Of a stretch of DNA of 64,000 bases, positions 12,001 to 24,142 are shown in pieces. The number at the start of each line of letters is the position of its first letter. Within the stretch, counting starts at the first letter, position 1. The notes under the pieces were generated by a model that saw only the letters and a list, made by a program, of their open reading frames with translations, was not told the DNA's origin and made no database searches. This stretch comes from Eutypa lata (taxonomy: Eukaryota; Ascomycota; Sordariomycetes; Xylariales; Diatrypaceae). A program made the translations under genes and the position numbers. The stretch is taken from NCBI GenBank assembly GCA_022661535.1, contig JAKULF010000009.1:806001-870000 (forward strand), in the 5' to 3' direction.

Positions 12001-15000
12001 AAAATTTTTTATTAATAATCGTTTAAATATAAATATAAAATTCGATTTTAAAATATAATTATATTTTAAATTTTATATTATTATATTTTCGAATACTTTA
12101 TATTAAAAAAACATTTATAATAACATTAATTATTTTTAAACGTTAAAAAATAAAAATTAAATAAAATAACATTATTTTTTTTTAAAAATTAAATAATAAA
12201 TAACTTTTTTAATCGTTAAAAGTATTAATTTAAACGTTTATATCTTTTAAAAATACGTTATTATAAAAATATATTTTAAAAGTTAAAACGCTTAATATCG
12301 CTTTATAATAATATTATTTCGTTATAAAATTATTTTAATAAATAACTTTTAAATTAATATATTTTTTAAAATAAACATTTTCGATTTAAAACGAATTAAT
12401 ATTATATTATTATTAAAATACGCTTTTATTACGTTTTATAATAATATTCGTATATTTATTATTTAAAAAATACGTAAAAAGAAATATAATTTTTACGTTT
12501 TCGTTATTATATTTATTACTTTTATTTTTAAATAATCTTATATATTTTTCGTTAATTATAATATATAACTTTATAACGAATAAAATCTTTTCTTTAAATT
12601 TATATTTTAAAATAAATTTACGATTTACGTTTATTTAACGAATATAATTATATTTTACATTATAATATATAATAACTTTTAACGTTTTTTATACGTATTT
12701 ATTTAAACGAATTTAAGTTTTTTATTATTATTTAATTTTAAATTTTTTACGTTTTAAATTATTAATAAAAATATCGAAAAATTAATTATTTAAAAACCTT
12801 TTTCGAAATATATATTAAAAGATTTTTCTTATAATATTATTTTTAAAAAAGCGAAATTTATTTTTAAAGTTACTTTTAAAAAAAATTAATTTATTTATAA
12901 TATTAACGTTATAATTTTTTATAATTTTAATAACTTAAAAATCTCGATTCGAATTTATTAAATTTTTAATAAATTTAAAAACATTTTTAAAAACGAAAAA
13001 TTCGTTAATATTTCGAAAAATTAATAAATAAAAATTTAAATAATACATAATTAAAAAAAACATATTTTAAAAAAATATCGTTTTTATTCGTTAAACTTTA
13101 TTAAAAAAATCATTACGTAAAAATAACTCGATAAGTTTAAAATTAAAAACCGCATTTATAAAACGCTTAAATTAATTTCATTTTTCTTTTTCGTTTTCGT
13201 TATTTAAAAAGTTATATTAAACGAAACTTATAAAAATCGCTTTATCGTTAATATTAAAATTTTAAATATTATAACTTTTAAAAACGCTTATTTTATAAAA
13301 TCTTAAAAAAATATACTTATTAAATTAATTAATAAATAATTTATTATAATATATAATATATTAACTTTTTATTATTAATAAAAAATTCATTTAAATTTAA
13401 TTTAAACATTTATAATTATAATTTATAAAAATTAATATACTTTTAATTATTTAATTATAAATTATAAAAATTTTAACGTATATATTTAAAAACAAATAAA
13501 TTATATTTTTTAATTATATTTAAATATAAATAATTATTACGATAATATTATTATAAAATTTAAAACCTTAAATAAATACATTTAAAATTTTTATAACGTT
13601 TTCTTTATCTTTAAACGAAAAAACATTAATATTAATATTAAAAAAACGCTTATTAAATTTTTAAATATAATCGTTTTAAAACGTATAATTAACGAATTTA
13701 ATTTATTTATAATTAAAAAAAAACTTAAAACGATCGTTAATTTTAAATTTTCGAAATTACTTAAAAACTTAAAAACTTTTTTTAATATAATAAAATATAT
13801 ATAATATAATGTTTTTATATATATCTTTATTTTAAAACTTTTAAAATAACGAAAAACACTTTTATTAACGTAATTAAAAGCTCGAAAATTTAAAAATAAA
13901 AAAGCATTAAAAAGTAAATTTAAAACTTAACGTAAACATTAAGTTATTAAAATTAAAATATTTGCTTTTATACGTAATAAAAAAAAATCCTTTTAAATAA
14001 TTAAAAACGCTTTAATTAAATATATTATATTATATTATTTTAATGTCGATAAATATTTATTTATTAATTTTAATATATTTAAATATAATATTAACGTTAT
14101 AATATATTAAATTATAAATAAAACTTTATTAAAAATTTAAAATAAAAAAAAAAACTTATTAACTTTTTTCTTTAAAATTATTATTTATTTTATAACTTTT
14201 ATTTTTAAAACATTATTAAATATTAAAAAAAAATATTAATTTATCGAAATAAAAATTATTAAATTTATATAATCTTTTTATAAAACTTAATATTAAATTA
14301 ACGTTTATAAAATTACGATATATTTTTTTATTAATTATAAAGTTATTATTAATTTTAAAAATTAAATTATAAACATTATTAATACGATAATTTTATCGTT
14401 TAAAAATAAACGTTTTATTTAAATTATAAAATACATTAATTAATTTAATATTAAAATTTATTATAAACTTAATCGTTTATATATCGTTTTCGACGTATTT
14501 TTTTAATTTTTAAAAAAAACATTAATAATATTATTAAACGCTTTTAAAAAACTTAACGTTTTATTTAAAAACTTTAAAAAAACATAATAATTAATTAACG
14601 TTAATTTCGCCGCTTTAATTTTTTAAAAAAACTTTTTAATTAATAACTTTAATTTTTACATAATTATAATAACGAAAAAAATTTACGATTTTCGTTTTTC
14701 GTTTTTAAACTCGAAATATATTCTTAAATTAAATTACTTAAAACTTAATATTATATCGTTAATTTCGTTAATTTAAATCTTTTTAAAATTTAAATTAAAA
14801 ATTTAAAAAAAATATCTTTAAAACTTAACTTAAAAGTTTATATTAAACATTATTAAAAAAAATTTTTTCTTTAATAATAATAAAGTTAATTTATTATTTA
14901 AAATTCGTAATAATTTTCTTTAAAAAAAATCCTTAAATAACGTTAATAAATACGTATATTTTTATATTTTTAAAATTTATAACTTTAATATTTTTTAAAT

Positions 15001-16370
15001 TTTTTACGAATTAAATTATATTAATATAAACCGTTTTTAATTATTTTTAATATAATATTATATTTTTTATAAATAAACGAACTTTAAAAAATATTTTAAT
15101 AATTATTTTAAATATTAAATTTTTCGTATTTAACGATATTTAAAATATAATAATTTTTAATTTATTATTAAACTTACTTATTTATATTATATAATTATAA
15201 TAAATTTTATCGTTTTTATTTTTATATTTAAATATAAAAATAATATTATTATAATTATTATTTATAAATTTATTAAAAAAATTATATTTATTTTAAATTT
15301 TTTAATTTAAATAATAAAATAATAAATAATAACATTATATAAATAATTAATAAATAAAAATTAAAATATTTTTAAAATCTTTATATTTAATAAAAATCTT
15401 AAATTTTTTTTTGTATTTTAAATAACGATATAAAAATAATTCGAAACGAAACTTTTTTATTTTATAACTTATTATTTTATTATAAACGAATAAAACGAAT
15501 ATATTAATTAATTTATTAAATTCGCTTTACGTTATTACTTTAATATATTAATAAATATTACAAATTAAAAAAATAATCTTTTAAAGTTTTAATTTAAATT
15601 TAATAATATATTATTAACGATAACGAAAAAATCTTTTAATAAATTTATTATAAATTTTACTTTTAATTTTATTAATAATTTAATTATTAATTAAAAATTT
15701 TCATTTAATTATTAATTATTTTTTTTTTATACGAATTAAAACTTATAATACGATTTATATTATTATTATATTTATTAAAATATATTATAATAAAAAGCAT
15801 TTATTTAAATTTTTTAACGTTAAAAATAAAATTTTATTATATTTTTATAAAAATTACATTATTTTTAAAATAATTATTATCGAAAAAAAATTAAATTAAT
15901 AATATATTAAATTTTTTTTTATTATTAAAAAAATTAATTAATTAATATATTATTTAACGTTTTTAAATAATTAAAAAATTTATAACGTTATTTTTATTAA
16001 TTATTTTAAATCGATATTTTTTAACGTTTTTAATAAATATTTATTATATATAAACTTTATTTAAATATAAAATTATTTACGATAAATAATTAATTATAAA
16101 ATAATTAAAACGAAAATTAATTTTAACGATAAATAATTCGTAAAATATAAAAGTTTAAAATTAAAATATTACGAATAATTATTTATAATATAATTAAAAA
16201 ATAAATTATAAAATTTAATTATTACTTTTCGAAAACAAACGTTAATTAACGAATAAATATTTCGAAAAAACATTTCGTAAAAAAAAAGCTTTTTATTAAA
16301 AAAAAACCTTTTTTATAAAAAAAATTAATTAATTTTCGACGTCGAAAACGTTATTTTTTTTCTCGAGCGG

Positions 16371-16614
16371 CAAATTATTAAATAATACCTTACTTATAAA
16401 TAAACATTATATATATTAAAATATCCCACAATATAATAAAGCATAAATACACTTAAAAACTAATAACTACAATCACAATACATTGACAAACCCTTATCCC
16501 ATAACATCCATACTCTCAAGAACCTTGAATACTTAAAAACTTACTCCCTTAAGCACCAAATCCACAGCGGGAAAAAAGAGGCTAAAAACCCCCCTATCTT
16601 CGTCCCGGTAGTTG
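16371..16614 (+). repeat. Right terminal direct repeat (largely unmutated copy)
   Basis: Same order and spacing as the left copy but still rich in C and G (for example ATCCCACAATATAATAAAG where the left copy reads ATTTTATAATATAATAAAA). It may extend past 16614; I could not fix its outer edge. Confidence 0.6.
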
Positions 16615-16620
16615 GACCCC

Positions 16621-17363
16621 ACTCTTACCCGATAACCCTAGTCGCATTGGTGGGGCACTAAAGGGTGTCGTGCTCGACGATGTCGAGTCTTATTGGCGAA
16701 GACCAACTAAGACAAACATGGCGTGCTATGGTGAAATATTGTCGACAGTTGCTGATAACGCGGTGAATCCCATTGTTTTCTCCTACGTATTGTACACGAT
16801 TCAACATGAAAATCCAATAGTGCCTAGTCGGTGCCGACTACCGCCGTATTGTCTCCATCGAGGGCCGAGCACCACCGGGCCCCCAAGCCCGTCTCAGTCC
16901 ATTCCCCCGCCAAATGTGGATGGGGAATGCTGCATTGAATGGACCCGTGACGATATAACAGTGAATGGGAGGTGGGAATAGACATGATGTAATGGGGCTA
17001 GTGAACGGTAGACCTTGCGAGTTGGCATCGTCATCACAATAAGTAGATAGCAAATAATCTATTTCTTCCATGAATGACAATAGGATTTCCGGATGAGGGT
17101 TAGGTAGCATATCATATGTATACAACCTTGGTTGTCCACTACGACAATAGCGCATGAACAATATGTTGATATAGACTGCGTATCATTATAATATGATCAC
17201 GTAACAACCCATTGTATTTGGACCCTACATCACTAGGTGTCAAGGGCGACAACCCACGAATACTTAAAGGCTCTGTTCCATCCAGACCTTCATGTTTTCA
17301 GCTTCGTGAAACACCACGCTCGTGAACAGCAAGCCTCCCTCTTGGTCGACTAGGAATTGCAAT
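16621..17363. other. Intergenic, upstream of the sulfatase gene
   Basis: Normal base composition returns. Two short overlapping open frames on opposite strands (around 16670-17161) show no domain and are not called. The sulfatase promoter should lie in the last few hundred bases. Confidence 0.5.
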
Positions 17364-19626
17364 ATGTTCTTCACCCTAGTTCTCGGTCTGCTTCAAGGCC
17401 TTGTTAGCCTGGGGCAAGCCCAGAGTCGGCCCAACATTGTCTTTATTATGACAGATGATCAAGACAAGCGCTTGGGCTCGACGGATTATCAGCCTACACT
17501 TCACAGCGAGCTGATGCTTAAAGGCACCCAGTTTACAAACCACTACACCAACACTGCTCTATGTTGTCCCAGCAGATCAACAATTCTGCGAGGGCAGACA
17601 GTCCGTAAGTACCCTAAATACCAACCCCCTCCTCTATACATTACTGCCTGCATGGCGGAGCTCGAGCTCGAAGCCACTTGTGACCTGCCCTAGTATTACT
17701 ACCATATGGTATACGTACACTGTTTCTAACTTATTTTTACCATAGACAATACCAACTTAACCAATGTGGTTAGTCCTGGGTGAGTACGAACAATCCTGAT
17801 TGCATGAACGATTATACTGATCTTTGCATTCAGGGGTTCATACAACAAATGGGTGAAGTCAGGTCAGGATGAGAACTACTTGCCTCACTGGCTCGGCGCC
17901 GCCGGTTACAGAACTGAATGTATGTCTTACTGTTTTTGCATTCCTACTCTAGATCATCTCTTCTAACAGATAATTAGATATCGGCAAAATCATGAACGGC
18001 TATGGTCTTTCTAACTACGATACTGCCCCAAAGGGGTGGGACTGGGCTGACGTTCTGGTATGTGGACAATGTGGTCGTGTGGTTCGGAACATTCTAACAT
18101 CCATCAGGTCGAGCCCTACATCGATGATTTCAACGTCCCCGTCTTGTCACAGAACGGAGAAAAGCCGGTTTACTACAAGGGTTTCCACCAGACCGACGTC
18201 ATCCGGATCAAGTCGTAAGTTCCCATATCGAAGATTGACGAGAACAAAGTGCTAACGTGGTCACAACCAATAGACTAGATAGATTGGAACAGCTCACGGC
18301 TCAGGAGAAACCGTTCTTCCTGGCTATATCTCCCTTTGCTCCTCATGTGGGATTCCAGGAGAAGAAGCCGTCACATCGACCTGTGCCACAGCAGCGCCAC
18401 AACGAGAAGTTTCCAAATGCCAAGGCACCACGGACTCCTAATTTCAACCCTGCCGACGAGTACCAAAGCACCAAGGGTGGCTGGGTGAAGAACCTCCCCA
18501 AGATGAACGAGTCCGCCGTCGGGTTTGCCGATTTCGTCTTCAGGTCGCGAGCTCAAGCGCTGGTAGGCGTTGACGAAATCATCGAGGACGTCGTAGGGCT
18601 GTTGGAAGATAAAGGGGTCATCGATAACACCTACAGTAAGCCCGATGCATCCCTTACGAAGCGAATTAACTAAGATGTACTGACATGGTTTTTTTAGTCA
18701 TCTACACCTCAGACAACGGGTATCACCTAGGCCAGCACCGAGCACCAGCGGGGAAGTCGCTCTTCTGGAACGAAGACACGAACCTCCCATTCGTCGTCCG
18801 CGGGCCAGGCGTCCCCGCAAATGTGAGCTCGACGATCCCCGGTCTGCACCTCGACCTCGCGCCCACCTTCCTGGACATCGCCGGCGTCGCGGAGGAAGAC
18901 TGGCCCGAGTTCTTCGACGGACGCAGCCTCCTCCCCCAGTGGCACGACCCAACGGGGGACCACGGCACGGGCACGAACCAGGGCAACTCGAAGGAGAGCA
19001 TCAACATCGAGTACTGGGGCCGGGCGGGGATCGAGGCGCCCAGCGCGGGCGCGCTCGGCTCCCCCTTCCTCAACACCACGTACAAGACGATCCGCACCCT
19101 GGGGAACAACGCGAGCTGGGTGTACACGAAGTGGTGTTCCGGAGAGGCCGAGCTCTACAACACGGGCAACGACGCCTACGAGCTGACGAACCTGGTGGAC
19201 GACAGGCCTCGCGTCGTCAATCGCCTCAACGCCCTGCTCATGGTGACGAAGTCGTGCGAGAAGGGCTCGTGCCGCGACCCGTGGGGCTTGATCACCCCGC
19301 CTGATGGGAGCAGTATCGCGACGCTGACGCAGGCGCTCGACACGAAGTATGATGACTTCTTCGCCAACTTCGAGCGTGTGCAGTTCGGTACCTGCTTGCA
19401 GATACAGGACGATTCGAACGAGGCTCCCTATTTCCCGGTTTTGCCTGATAGCGGTGGCCTTGGGAGGGAGTATAGGAACAATACTGATACTATACCGGCG
19501 GGAGGTGGCGCTACGGTCATCACGGATGCGGAGTTGCATGGTACGGAGGCACAGCGGACGGCCACGATTGATGATATCACTTCTGGGTCTAGAGTCCTCT
19601 CGGATGACGAAATAGCTGCTAGATAA
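17364..19626 (+). CDS. Secreted sulfatase (arylsulfatase type), seven exons
   Basis: Sulfatases hydrolyse sulfate esters with a formylglycine made from an active-site cysteine. My model: exons 17364-17604, 17746-17779, 17834-17919, 17978-18057, 18108-18214, 18274-18635 and 18698-19626, all GT-AG, closing to 612 aa. Residues 1-20 are a signal peptide, followed by RPNIVFIMTDDQD with the two metal-binding Asp (D31, D32). The motif C67-C-P-S-R71 is the sulfatase signature, with C67 the residue converted to formylglycine. The metal site continues with TSDNGYHLGQHR at the start of exon 7. GFADFVFRSRAQALVGVDE matches the conserved helix of the family. The protein appears complete and is probably exported to scavenge sulfate. 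The exact substrate (aryl sulfate or sulfated sugar) cannot be told. Exon 7 is markedly richer in GC than the earlier exons. Confidence 0.9.
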
Positions 19627-20192
19627 AGGTCTCCTCGGAGAAATTATGCTGGCTGGCTAGGTACCCAAGCTAATAGTAATAGTCTAATGACCTCTGCACT
19701 GTATGAGGAATTAGTTACCCTAATATAACGAACCCAGATGTTTCGAGGGGAATATGAACGATAAGATACTCCGCCCGTCATTAAGTGAGAAAGAAACTGC
19801 GTGGTCATTTTCGTACGATATAAAATGTTTAACTGCTACCTCGGTATATTGAAACTAGTAATTACTGTCCAAAGAAGGAATCATGAGTTCAAATCCTCCT
19901 GGAAAGGGGTGAGCCCCCACCCCTCCCGAAAAATGAATTATTACTCATGAAAGAAAAAGGAGATATCGGAATCTTCTATCCATCAGGGTGAAGAAATGTC
20001 GGGTAAGTGTCCAAGTCCTGAGTCTTAAACGCAGCCAATAACATGTTGAAGTTGTGTTAGCTTATACGTTGTGGATATCCATATTGGAAGAAACTTTTGA
20101 AGTTTATGTTAATTTAAAGTGACATCACGACAGCTGAATACACCGACGATCAGTGCACGATGTAAACTATTCATAATTTTATTTTATTCAGG
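19627..20192. other. Intergenic between convergent genes
   Basis: The sulfatase and the transcription-factor-like gene both end here, so this holds their 3' ends. No gene or structured RNA seen. Confidence 0.5.
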
Positions 20193-21583
20193 TCATGACA
20201 AAATTTCAATACATAGTGTGTTAAATAACTCCATCAAGATAGGATCAGAAAAAAATCCTCCCCCTTCTAAGATTTGTAGAGGTTCAGCCCATCCACGCAT
20301 CCGCATCGCTTGCACCACCCTCTTCAGCCTAGCCACATACCACGCTCTTGTAGGAGAACCCTTGCCAGCAGCGATAGCCCCAAGCATGAACTGGTACGAC
20401 GTCAACTCCATATACACGCAGGGTCTGATCTCCAACTGGCACAACGCTTCCTTCAATCCGCTCACAAGGGGCGCAAAGTCGACATCCGATTGAGAAGGAG
20501 AAAGAGGAGGCCAGGAGAGACGTAGCACGAGCTCGATCGATATAGAGGTAGCTTGAACACTGGGGTTCTCTTCTCCGACGCAAAGAGCTCGCGCTTCTCG
20601 ACACAGTGTGGCCACCATCTCTTCGATATCCTTCTCAGCTATGACGGTGCTCGGGATTAATATCTGGTGTCTTCGGTAGGCATCTATGGACTTCCGCAGT
20701 TGGATGACTCTATCCGAGATCGACGCTACCTTGGATAAAACCGGACCGCCGTGATCTCCTAGCGCATGTATAATCTTTCTGTGGTACATGCGAGGAAAGC
20801 CCAAAATCTCGTTTATTGAGTCGCTTGAACTGTTGTTAGTTACGCTCACTAGGAGGGACAAAGGGGAGGGGGCGGACAAGATTTGGAGATCTAGGAACCA
20901 TGGTGGTAAGGTGAATATGCCTTGTGCGTGTCTCTCTTTAATTATCTGGGCCACGCCATCAATATGGACATTCCAGGCGGTGTCGTTGCGAGTAAGCCGC
21001 TCCCCGAATGCCATGGTGGTAACAGCTCCTAAGATTCCATCTGTTTGGGCTTCTCTAGACTGAATGCGTTGGATAACCGTGTTGATGGCCATGTTAGAGT
21101 GGGTCGAGGCCCTCCGCTTGGAAGCCACATTTGGCGACCAGAATTTTTCACCTATAGCTACGGACGCCTCGATAAGGGCTGGCTCGGAGATGAAGAGGTC
21201 AAACCAAAAGCTTTCCCGTGAGCTCCTTGGAAGCCCTCGACTGTCCAGAAAGGAGAGAGACCAAAATCTAGGGACTGTGCTCAATGTGCTCAATTAGCCA
21301 TAGCATGAGCTATCGTTGGAGTGGCGTACATACAGAGTTGGGCATAGTATGACGCAGCCTCTAGGAGCGGTAGAGCCGCACTTTGGCCATTTTCCTTTCC
21401 TTGGTCTTCCATTCCGGCCTCGGTCCTAGTCGCGGTTGTCTCGGCGGTTCTAGCCTCAGCTTTTCGCTGGCGCCTGTTCGTAAAGTTAATTTTTGTGACA
21501 TGCCCCCTCATCAATTTCGCCGACTGTCGCGATAAGCTCGGCGTATCGGTCGTGTTAACGAACGTGAAACTTGTCGGTTCCAT
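20193..21583 (-). CDS. Fungal transcription-factor-like protein without a visible zinc cluster
   Basis: Two exons, 21583-21334 and 21274-20193, joined by a 59-base intron (donor GTATGT, acceptor CACAG), give 443 aa. The N-terminus (FTFVNTTDTPSLSRQSAKLMRGHVTKINF, then TNRRQRKAEAR) matches a widespread fungal pattern: a short conserved 'FVN ... HV' segment followed by a basic stretch, in place of a Cys6 zinc cluster. The remainder is a long helical region of the type called fungal-specific transcription factor domain. The ATG at 21583 was chosen because the conserved motif starts directly after it; the longer open frame upstream lacks an ATG. It is divergent from the MDR oxidoreductase gene with about 700 bases between them, which suggests but does not prove a regulatory link. 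Confidence 0.75.
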
Positions 21584-22289
21584 AATGCCAACTACTTCGG
21601 GGAAAGGAGTTTTGAGAGTCAAGTGCAGCAAGAGCTAGTTACCGGCTGATGACAACGTTATAAGCGATCGGAGTCGTGGAAACAATATTCACACTATACT
21701 CAAATAGGAGAATGAGATCGTAGTAGACTGCATTAGTGACGAAAGGTCAATGGAACTGAGCCAATGAAACCCCTAACTTGATTGCCCCACCAGCGAAACG
21801 AGAAAGGCGTCTATTTCAGATATATACCAACCCGGCCACTAACTAACTATACGATACGTACGGCTTACATGGGATGTTCGGAAACTTGGTCTTTCCAAAG
21901 ACTACCTCTCAATGTTGCAGAAATCCCATTTTCCTAGTTAGGTACAGTTTCAACTGCGTGTTCAGCGTTAACCAATGATATATCTTCAAGAGAGATGATT
22001 TGCCAGCTCGACTCAGGACCCCTGGAGGATTCCATGTTCACCAGGAATCGATTTAGTCCGCATACTAACTCATGGGAACTACGCCGCCTTGCGATCTGAA
22101 GCTGGATTGGTAATCTACAGGTATACCACAACAGTTATGGGGTTCTTTTAATGGAGGACTTGCTGTGCCGAACGAATATTTAAAGATCCAGGATGCCCAC
22201 CGTTTTGGTCACATTAAAGAATGCCATTCAAACTTCGCAACCATACACACATAGCTAAGAGATTAATACCATCCAACTCAACCGAGAAC
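21584..22289. promoter_or_regulatory. Shared divergent promoter region
   Basis: About 700 bases between the starts of the transcription-factor-like gene (minus) and the MDR gene (plus). No individual operator was identified. The short open frame near 21934-22131 is not convincing. Confidence 0.4.
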
Positions 22290-23484
22290 ATGTCTAGACG
22301 ATGGATCTTAACCGGCCAAGAAGGCTTTGATATCTCGCTCAAGTATGAGCAGAACATCGAAGTGCCATCGGTTGACAAGTTAGGCTCCCACGAGGTTCTT
22401 GTGAGGATGCACTCCGCCAGTCTCAACTACCGCGAACTCATCATTGCCGGCCCGGGAGTAAACAAGTCTCACCTTTCAGTATATTAAGCTATCACTAACA
22501 GTACCTTGCAGGGTATAAATGGACCGATCACCCCTCCTATCGTCCCCGGTTGCGATGGCGCTGGTGTCGTCGAGGCAGTTGGATCGTCCGTTCAGGATTT
22601 CCGTGCCGGAGACCGTGTTGTCACACACCTCGCACCAAAACTCGTTGAGGCTAGCGGCGACGACGCGTTCTCGGGGATTGCGGATGTACCTGCTATGCTT
22701 GGTACGTAGGAAAGCATATTGATCCAGAACCCCTACGCTTAACGACATCATGCTAATATTGTTTTTCTTTTTGTTAGGTCAGGGAACTGATGGGACGTTG
22801 CGATCCCATGGCGTATTTTCGGAAAAGGCCCTTGTACTTGCCCCTAAATCTCTAGGGTGGCTTCCAGCAGCAACGCTGACGTGCACCTGGACTACGGCGT
22901 GGAATGCGCTCTTCGGCCTCAAGGGGAAGGAAGCCGGGCGAGACAGTTGGATTCTCGTTCAGGGCACCGGTGGCGTAAGCATTGCCACCCTCCAGTTGGC
23001 ATCGACGATCGGTGCTACCGTCATCGCTACTACTTCAACCGACGACAAAGCGACTCGCCTGAAGGCGCTTGGGGCAAGTCACGTTGTCAACTATCGCTCG
23101 AACCCCGACAACTGGGGCCAGGAGGCTCGAGATCTGACCCCTGGCGGGAGGGGCTTCGATATCGTTATTGACGTTGCAGGCAACGAAAGCCTCTCTCAGT
23201 CTTTAGGAGCCGTTCGGGTAGATGGGGTTGTTTTGGTCGTCGGTGGCGTTGGGGGTAATGCTGAGCCGGTTCCTCTGTTCGCGACCCTTCTGCACACTTG
23301 CATCGTCCGTGGCATCCTTGGGGGAAGCAGGGGTCAGTTTAAAGAGCTGGTGAGGTTTATTGACGAGAAGGGTATCTCTCCCGCAGTGGACGATGTTGTG
23401 TTCGAGCTGGCTGAGGTTAAGGATGCATACGGGCGTCTGAAGGAGAAGAAGCATTTCTCTAAGGTAGTGATCCGAATCGATTAG
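22290..23484 (+). CDS. Zinc-independent MDR oxidoreductase (quinone oxidoreductase-like)
   Basis: Medium-chain NAD(P)H-dependent reductase/dehydrogenase family. Exons 22290-22457, 22512-22701 and 22778-23484 give 354 aa, with clean GT-AG introns. The N-terminal GroES-like half has HEVLVRMHSASLNYREL and VPGCDGAGVVEAVGSSV. The Rossmann half has the nucleotide-binding motif VQGTGGVSIATLQLA, then SHVVNYR and FDIVIDVAG. The C-terminus FSKVVIRID is typical for a complete protein. I see no Cys cluster for structural zinc, which points to the quinone-oxidoreductase-like branch. The ATG at 22290 (MSRRWILTG) is preferred over an upstream in-frame ATG at 22221, because homologues usually begin close to the first strand. 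The substrate is unknown. Confidence 0.85.
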
Positions 23485-24142
23485 TCTTAGATTTAAGGTG
23501 ATCATGAACTAGGTATTTTCCCGTTTAGAATCAACGTCATCGTAACCTTAATATAATTTACAGCACAGCATTCCGACTAGTGGTTTCCATCCTGAAGATT
23601 ACAGTGTAGTTAGTCAATAGAGGTTAAGGTTCCAACTCTTCTAGTCAATCCTCAAATAGTCCACCACAAGACCGTGGTCGACTTGGAGCCTTTCGTATTG
23701 ACACTATTCGGATCACTACCCCATATATTTGTATCAAATCAAACAAGCTAGAAACTATATCTTTAACTCTGTGACACTAATTATTACGGTTTTCTTCGCC
23801 TCAGCACGACCGATAACAAAAGGGATCAGCGGCACTTATCTATACAACGATGACTATATATACTACCCCTAACACGCCTAACACCGCCCAAAGCCGGAAT
23901 AACGAAGGGATTTATCGGTCCTAATTCGTAGAGTCTTGGGTGGAGATCGAGATAACTAGCATGAAAGGCTAGATATGTAGTAATAGTGACCATCCACCGG
24001 CACTAGTTTCGAGGAACTAGCAAGGCTAACAGCGGATGGGTTCGTCTCATTAATCTATTAGCGCATATCGTCAAAGACTACATTCTCTCTACTAGAGCAT
24101 ATAACCGCATACCAGCATGTCTACATGCCATCCTTCCCATGC
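23485..24142. other. Intergenic between convergent genes
   Basis: No coding or RNA gene supported between the end of the MDR gene and the end of the 2OG oxygenase gene. Confidence 0.5.

Larger units (their letters stand above)
8801..16620. mobile_element. RIP-destroyed element with direct terminal repeats, probable LTR retrotransposon
   Basis: About 7.8 kb of extremely AT-rich sequence with almost no CpA or TpG; the remaining C is mostly in CpG or CpT. This is the signature of RIP. The left end (from about 8821) and right end (from about 16371) share a direct repeat containing the same 20-base core, TATAAATAAACATTATATAT. Where the copies differ, the left usually has T or A where the right has C or G. 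Direct repeats at this spacing fit a full-length LTR retrotransposon; no reverse transcriptase or integrase can be read, so the superfamily is unknown. Exact ends and target duplication were not resolved. No gene can be supported inside. Confidence 0.65.

Noticed and set aside
16670..17161. Two overlapping open frames right of the first AT-rich block
   Set aside because: No domain or splice support; may include part of the terminal repeat's flank.
18698..19539. Long minus-strand frames across the last sulfatase exon
   Set aside because: Arg/Pro/Gly-rich shadows of a GC-rich coding exon; the plus-strand frame has catalytic motifs and matches the exon chain.
19870..19910. GAGTTCAAATCCTC resembles a tRNA T-arm
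   Set aside because: No matching acceptor stem or D-loop upstream within tRNA distance.
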